DNA of 10,388 nt from Alphaproteobacteria bacterium. GTDB taxonomy: Bacteria > Pseudomonadota > Alphaproteobacteria > Rhizobiales > Aestuariivirgaceae. The DNA is taken from contig JAPLOT010000073.1 of the NCBI GenBank assembly GCA_026400595.1, positions 1-10,388 of the forward strand, read 5' to 3'. Both the position numbers and the translations under genes were made by a program. Positions 7,061 to 10,388 of this stretch are shown here, piece by piece (position 1 is the stretch's first letter; each line of letters opens with the position of its first letter). The notes below the pieces were generated by a model. That model was not told the DNA's origin. It made no database searches and saw only the letters and a list, made by a program, of their open reading frames with translations.

Positions 7061-7438
7061 TCATGGGCAGAGCGGCGGCGTCAGGCCGATGCCGGTGAGG
7101 CCATGGCAGATCCCGGTGACGACCACGTCGCGCTCGCCCCACAAGACGAAGCCCAGGACCAGCGGCACGATGAAGCCGCTGGCCATGTAGTAGAGAAGAT
7201 TGCGGATGCTGTCGGCCGCCCAGAATCCCGCATCGTCCCATTCCGCGCCGATCACATGCCTTTCGAACTGGTAGTTGTCGCGGCTCAGCGTATTGAGCGG
7301 TTCGCGCAGGCCCAGGTCTTCGGCATACATGGTGGCATGGGCGCGCCAGTAATGCGCCACGATGCCCAGCAGGGTTCCCGCCACGCAACCGGCAAAGACA
7401 AAGCTGAGATAGGCGTAGTCGGTCATGCCACGGAACAT
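7061..7438 (-). CDS. Small membrane protein of unknown function
   Basis: A 125-aa product that I do not recognise. There is an N-terminal transmembrane segment at about residues 10-31 (LSFVFAGCVAGTLLGIVAHY). A polar central region of about 50 residues, rich in Asp, Glu, Arg and Asn, follows (about 36-80). A second strong transmembrane segment is at about 84-102 (YMASGFIVPLVLGFVLW), with a weaker hydrophobic stretch near 106-120. The layout suggests two or three membrane passes around a soluble loop. The start is uncertain: the ATG at 7438 is 16 nt after the methyltransferase stop, while the ATG at 7426 would remove four residues; neither has a good ribosome binding site. It is probably the last gene of the leftward four-gene unit. 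Its stop codon directly touches the stop of the convergent SH3-like gene. Confidence 0.75.
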   Translation of the reverse strand: MFRGMTDYAYLSFVFAGCVAGTLLGIVAHYWRAHATMYAEDLGLREPLNTLSRDNYQFERHVIGAEWDDAGFWAADSIRNLLYYMASGFIVPLVLGFVLWGERDVVVTGICHGLTGIGLTPPLCP

Positions 7439-7454
7439 GCCGGAGGCTGCTTAC

Positions 7455-8198
7455 TCAGGGCTTAACGGCCTCGTAGAGCATCAGACCCGCGGCAATCGCC
7501 ACATTGAGCGAATCGGGGCCGCCCTTCATCGGGATGCGCACCAGCGTCGCGCAGGCCGCCGCCACCTCCGGTGACAGGCCCTTGCCCTCGCTGCCCAGCA
7601 CGATCAGCGTCGGGCTGCCATAGGCCCTGCGGTAGTCGGTGCTGCCGTTCAGATGCGTTCCGGCGACCTCGCCCGGCCAGGACTTGCAGGTGGAAATCAG
7701 TTCGGCCGCGGTCATGCGGATCAGCGGAACGCCGAAGATCGAGCCCATGGTGGCCCGCACGCAGTCGGGGCCGAAGGGATCGCAGCTCTGGCCGGCGAGG
7801 ATGATGCCGCGTGCGCCTACCGCATCGGCGGTTCGTATGATGGTTCCAAGGTTGCCGGGATCGCGCAGATCTTCAAGGGCAAGCCAGGTGCCGTTCGGCG
7901 TCACATCGCGGGACCAGCGCTGCCTGAACACGGCGACGATGGGACTGGCGTTCTTCTGGGCGCTCAGACTGGCCATGACGCGTTCGTCGGCGAGCAGTTG
8001 CCGCGCCTTTCCCCAGTGCGACTGTGCCTCCAGCGACACCAACGTCTCGGGCTCCCATCCTTCGCGGCGGGCGCGCTCCAGCACCTTTTCGCCCTCGGCC
8101 ATGAAGAGGCCGGTTTCCTGGCGGTGTTTCTTCTCGGCCAGCGAACGGATCAGCCTGACCGCCGGATTCTGCGGCGAGCTGATGACCAGGTCGCTCAT
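7455..8198 (-). CDS. TrmH/SpoU-family RNA 2'-O-methyltransferase
   Basis: SAM-dependent enzyme of the knotted (SPOUT) class that methylates ribose 2'-OH groups in rRNA or tRNA. The 247-aa protein has an N-terminal substrate-binding domain (about 1-95; NPAVRLIRSL and LFMAEGEKVL are typical of the RlmB-like group). A SPOUT catalytic domain follows, with motif 1 LEDLRDPGNLGTIIRTADAVGA (108-129, conserved Asn117 and Arg122), motif 2 VLGSEGKGLS (200-209), and motif 3 IPMKGGPDSLNVAIAAG (222-238), which form the SAM-binding knot. The target nucleotide cannot be assigned: RlmB, TrmH and TsnR relatives share this layout. The ATG overlaps the Sel1-gene stop (ATGA), so translation is probably coupled, which would fit its lack of a clear ribosome binding site. 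Confidence 0.95.
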   Translation of the reverse strand: MSDLVISSPQNPAVRLIRSLAEKKHRQETGLFMAEGEKVLERARREGWEPETLVSLEAQSHWGKARQLLADERVMASLSAQKNASPIVAVFRQRWSRDVTPNGTWLALEDLRDPGNLGTIIRTADAVGARGIILAGQSCDPFGPDCVRATMGSIFGVPLIRMTAAELISTCKSWPGEVAGTHLNGSTDYRRAYGSPTLIVLGSEGKGLSPEVAAACATLVRIPMKGGPDSLNVAIAAGLMLYEAVKP

Positions 8199-9091
8199 GG
8201 CGCGGCTTCGGGCGCGAAGGCGTTGGCACGTGCCAGCGCCTCGGCACGTTCCGCCTCGGTCATCTTCTCGGCAAGCGTATCGAGCTCGATGTCGTTGCGC
8301 CCGCCGCGTGCGGCCAGGATGTTCCACTTCTGCGCCTCGACCGGATCGCGCGTGACCGCCATGCCGAAGGCATAGAGCCTCGCCACCCGGTTCTGCGCGA
8401 TGACATTGCCGCGCCGGGCCGACAGCAGAAGCCATTGCGAGCCGATCTTGATGTCCTGCTTCACGCCCTCGCCGCGCATCACCAGGACGCCATAGTCGAG
8501 CATGGCATCGGCGTCGCCCGCCTGGGCGGCTTCGCCCACCAGCTTGCCGGCGGTCACCAGGTTCTTCTCCACCCCGCGGCCGTCGAGATAGAGCAGGCCC
8601 AGTTGATAGCGGGCGGCGGCATGCTTCTGCTCGGCGGCGCGGCGGAACCAGTCCGCAGCCAGCGTGTAGTCCGGCGGATTGCCGAAGGCCCCCGTGCTGA
8701 GGAGTCCCATGTTGAACTGGGCCTCGGCATCGCCGGCATCCGCGGCCTGCCGAAGCAGGCTGCTGCCGGTCTCGTAGTTCACCGCGCCCAGCGAGCCGTT
8801 CAGATAGACCAATGCCATGGCCGTGGTGGCCTGGGCATTGCCGGCCTTGGACGCCTTCTCGTACCATGACATGGCGGTCTCGAGGTTCTGCATCACCGCC
8901 GCACCTCTGCGATAGAGATCGCCCAGCAGCTTCATGGCGCGGGGATCGCCGCTCGCGGCCAGGGGCTCCGCCGTCTTCAGGGCGAGCGCGTCGTTTCCCG
9001 CCTTGTAGGCCGACAGCGCGTCGTCGATCGGCGCGGCCCATGCGGATGACGAGAGCAGCCAGGCGGCAAGAAGGATGCGTGCGGTTTTCAT
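8195..9091 (-). CDS. Secreted Sel1-repeat protein
   Basis: A 298-aa exported protein. Residues 1-20 form a signal peptide ending in AWAA, with cleavage around 19-20. The rest is an alpha-solenoid of about six Sel1-like repeats from residue 48 to about 265. Recognisable units include ALVYLNGSLGAVN (93-105), AQFNMGLLSTGAFGNPPDY (124-142), ARYQLGLLYLDGRGVEKN (160-177) and AQNRVARLYAFGMAVTRD (232-249), each followed by an A-x-x-W/L-type second helix. A charged helical tail follows (about 270-290). Sel1 repeats serve as protein-protein scaffolds; in the periplasm they often organise envelope or signalling complexes. The partner here is unknown. It overlaps the ThiE-like gene upstream and the methyltransferase downstream by ATGA junctions. 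An AAGGG sits 3 nt before the ATG. Confidence 0.93.
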   Translation of the reverse strand: MKTARILLAAWLLSSSAWAAPIDDALSAYKAGNDALALKTAEPLAASGDPRAMKLLGDLYRRGAAVMQNLETAMSWYEKASKAGNAQATTAMALVYLNGSLGAVNYETGSSLLRQAADAGDAEAQFNMGLLSTGAFGNPPDYTLAADWFRRAAEQKHAAARYQLGLLYLDGRGVEKNLVTAGKLVGEAAQAGDADAMLDYGVLVMRGEGVKQDIKIGSQWLLLSARRGNVIAQNRVARLYAFGMAVTRDPVEAQKWNILAARGGRNDIELDTLAEKMTEAERAEALARANAFAPEAAP

Positions 9092-9669
9092 CGGCCCTTG
9101 AGATGCTGCATCAGTTCGGACACGGCGCGGCGGGCTTCGCTTTCGCTGTCCCACATCGCATCGGCGGGGCGGATAAAGTCTGGTTTCTGCGGCAGCAATG
9201 TGTCGAGGTCCTGGCCGGTGCAGGGCATGAAGGCGACGCAGGGAATGCTGAGGAACTCCGCGCACCATTTCACGATGGGCTCTCCGCCGATGGTCGGACC
9301 CTTCTGGTCGAGCGCCACATAATCGGCGCCGGCCTCGGCGGCTTCCATCGCGAAATGGCGGGAGTGGCCGGCGAATGCCCCGACGATGCGGTCCTTGGCC
9401 ATCGACGATCTGATCCCGGCGATGTCGACGCCCTCGGCGCGGGCATCGATCTGAACCCCGTCGCAGCCGGCATACATGGCTTCCCGAGCTTCGCCATCGA
9501 GCAGCACGGCGACACCAAGGGCCTGGGCCACGGGAGTCAGATCCCGCGCAAGGCCGGGCGGAACCAGGAGGCTTGCCACATCGCCCGCCGCGCAGGCGGC
9601 CTTCAGGCAGGTGCTGGCAAGCTCCAGTGGGATGGCGGGCGCGGCAAGGAAGAGGCGTGGCAGGGTCAT
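9088..9669 (-). CDS. Divergent ThiE/TenI-like TIM-barrel protein (possibly not a thiamine-phosphate synthase)
   Basis: A 193-aa cytoplasmic protein with the overall pattern of the thiamine-phosphate synthase/TenI superfamily: an opening strand LPRLFLAAP, then GCDGVQID (68-75), VGAFAGHSRH (96-105), EAGADYVAL (112-120) and a strand IPCVAFMPC (142-150). ThiE joins HMP-pyrophosphate and thiazole phosphate to make thiamine phosphate. The usual ThiE catalytic pieces are not evident: no clear HLGQ-type segment, no GP-x-F-x-T-x-TK phosphate loop (DQKGPTIGGE stands there instead), and no C-terminal IGGI phosphate-binding motif. It is therefore better called ThiE-like. The ATG at 9669 is preferred because the barrel begins right there; a TTG at 9696 would add nine residues without improving the fold. 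The only nearby GGAG is about 11 nt upstream, rather far. It is the first gene of the leftward unit and overlaps the Sel1 gene by ATGA. Confidence 0.8.
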   Translation of the reverse strand: MTLPRLFLAAPAIPLELASTCLKAACAAGDVASLLVPPGLARDLTPVAQALGVAVLLDGEAREAMYAGCDGVQIDARAEGVDIAGIRSSMAKDRIVGAFAGHSRHFAMEAAEAGADYVALDQKGPTIGGEPIVKWCAEFLSIPCVAFMPCTGQDLDTLLPQKPDFIRPADAMWDSESEARRAVSELMQHLKGR

Positions 9670-9885
9670 GTCGATTCGAACTCCGCGCCCCTTCAATCAG
9701 ACTTGTCCCTGCAAGGCAAATGGCCACCTCCCGACGTCGCTGGATTCCGGGGCAGGTCCGATGCTAGATTGCGCAATGACGTGGCGTCGACGGGTCGCAA
9801 CACTCGGCATTCCGACAAACCCTGAACCACGCAGGCTGGCCGCACCGTCTGGCAATTGCATGCAAACCGACACAGGAGGCCGTCC
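9670..9885. promoter_or_regulatory. Divergent intergenic region with two TTGC/GCAA palindromes
   Basis: This 216-nt gap must hold the start signals of both the leftward ThiE-like unit and the rightward FecR gene. Two perfect 10-bp palindromes lie in it: ATTGCGCAAT at 9768-9777 and TTGCATGCAA at 9856-9865, centres 88 bp apart. Both consist of TTGC facing GCAA, with 0 or 2 bases between the arms. The second lies 20 nt before the FecR start. They could be operator sites, but chance cannot be excluded. I found no clear -35/-10 pair on either strand. Confidence 0.35.
9874..9879 (+). promoter_or_regulatory. Consensus ribosome binding site of the FecR-domain gene
   Basis: AGGAGG lies 6 nt before the ATG at 9886, a near-ideal Shine-Dalgarno sequence that marks this as a real start although the gene runs off the window. 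Confidence 0.9.
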
Positions 9886-10388
9886 ATGACATCTGGAGCT
9901 CAGTTCTTCCGCCTCGGTTCGGTTGCTGCGCTTGCGATGCTTTTTGCGCTGCCCGCGGCTTCGGCTCAAGCGGCCTGCCCCATCGGCAAGACCGTTGCGG
10001 CGTCACGGCAGGTGCTGCAATGCCCGCAAGGCCTGACGCTCACGCTCGAGGCCGGTGCGGCGCTGACGCTGAGCGACAGCGACGGGAACGGCGCGCCCGA
10101 ACGGGCGCAGCTGGAAGGCAAGGCGATTCTGATCGAAAGCCCGGAGGGTGGAGCGGCAGCGGCCTTCGAGGTCGTGACCCCCCAGGCCATCGCGGCGGTG
10201 CGCGGAACACGCTGGGCCGTCGATGCGCAGGATGGAAAGACGTCCGTCTTCGTCGTCCGGGGACGCGTCGACGTGCGACGCGTGGATGGGGACGCCGGAG
10301 TCATGCTCGCCCCCGGTGAAGGAGTCGATGTCGACGATGGTGCCGGTCCCCTCGAAGTGCGCCGCTGGCCCGCCGCCCGCGTCGACGC
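9886..10388 (+). CDS. Secreted FecR-domain protein, 5' part (continues past the window)
   Basis: The frame stays open to the last base, giving 167 complete codons. Residues 1-27 form a signal peptide with a hydrophobic core (about 10-24) and an ASA cleavage site. The mature part starts with a short region holding Cys31 and Cys46, which may pair. A beta-rich FecR-type domain follows, with hallmark segments VVTPQAIAAVRGTRWAVD (96-113), TSVFVVRGRVDV (119-130) and VMLAPGEGVDV (139-149). Classical FecR is an inner-membrane anti-sigma regulator whose periplasmic domain senses a ferric-siderophore receptor. Here the domain follows a cleavable signal peptide with no sigma-binding N-terminal region, so a free periplasmic or multi-domain envelope protein is more likely. 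The missing C-terminus decides what it is fused to. It is divergent from the ThiE-like gene. Confidence 0.85.
   Translation, partial: MTSGAQFFRLGSVAALAMLFALPAASAQAACPIGKTVAASRQVLQCPQGLTLTLEAGAALTLSDSDGNGAPERAQLEGKAILIESPEGGAAAAFEVVTPQAIAAVRGTRWAVDAQDGKTSVFVVRGRVDVRRVDGDAGVMLAPGEGVDVDDGAGPLEVRRWPAARVD

Noticed and set aside
9670..9696. TTG start adding nine residues to the ThiE-like protein
   Set aside because: No better ribosome binding site, and the first beta strand begins at the ATG at 9669; kept only as a possibility.
1..10388. tRNA or rRNA genes, CRISPR arrays, insertion sequences, phage or defence genes
   Set aside because: No cloverleaf-like segment, spaced direct repeats, transposase or integrase motif, or terminal inverted repeats were seen by eye; genes are intact and uniform in composition.

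Overview
This is a GC-rich, densely coded chromosomal segment typical of an alphaproteobacterium, probably Hyphomicrobiales-like. That placement is inferred from the seryl-tRNA synthetase/SurE/PCM order, the style of the secreted proteins and the codon use; nothing in the window fixes a species. I see no mobile elements, CRISPR arrays, rRNA or tRNA genes, and no broken genes. Both ends cut through genes: serS at the left and a FecR-domain gene at the right.

Left block (1-3193, + strand): the 3' end of serS, then surE and pcm. Each start codon overlaps the preceding stop codon. A secreted protein with a clear internal duplication follows, after a 63-nt gap holding a small hairpin and a strong ribosome binding site. 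serS-surE-pcm is a housekeeping cluster for tRNA charging, nucleotide dephosphorylation and repair of damaged proteins.

Middle block (3190-6545, - strand): a two-gene unit. An 807-aa flavoprotein of the dimethylglycine/sarcosine dehydrogenase family (FAD oxidase domain plus GcvT-like folate domains) is followed 32 nt later by a ten-helix EamA/DMT-type permease. It probably serves oxidative demethylation of an N-methylated amine with transfer of the one-carbon unit to tetrahydrofolate, with the permease moving a related solute. The permease gene shares its last 4 nt with the end of the duplicated secreted protein gene.

Right block: a small secreted SH3-like protein (6740-7060, +) is transcribed divergently from the dehydrogenase. 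It meets, with no gap, a leftward four-gene unit (7061-9669, -): a divergent ThiE-like TIM barrel, a secreted Sel1-repeat protein, a TrmH/SpoU RNA 2'-O-methyltransferase and a small membrane protein. The first three overlap by ATGA junctions. A 216-nt divergent intergenic region with two short TTGC/GCAA palindromes separates this unit from a secreted FecR-domain protein (9886 to the end, +).

No obvious defence system or exotic machinery is visible. The items most worth checking are the duplicated secreted protein, the ThiE-like protein that appears to lack ThiE active-site motifs, the dehydrogenase-permease pair, and the exported FecR protein at the right edge.
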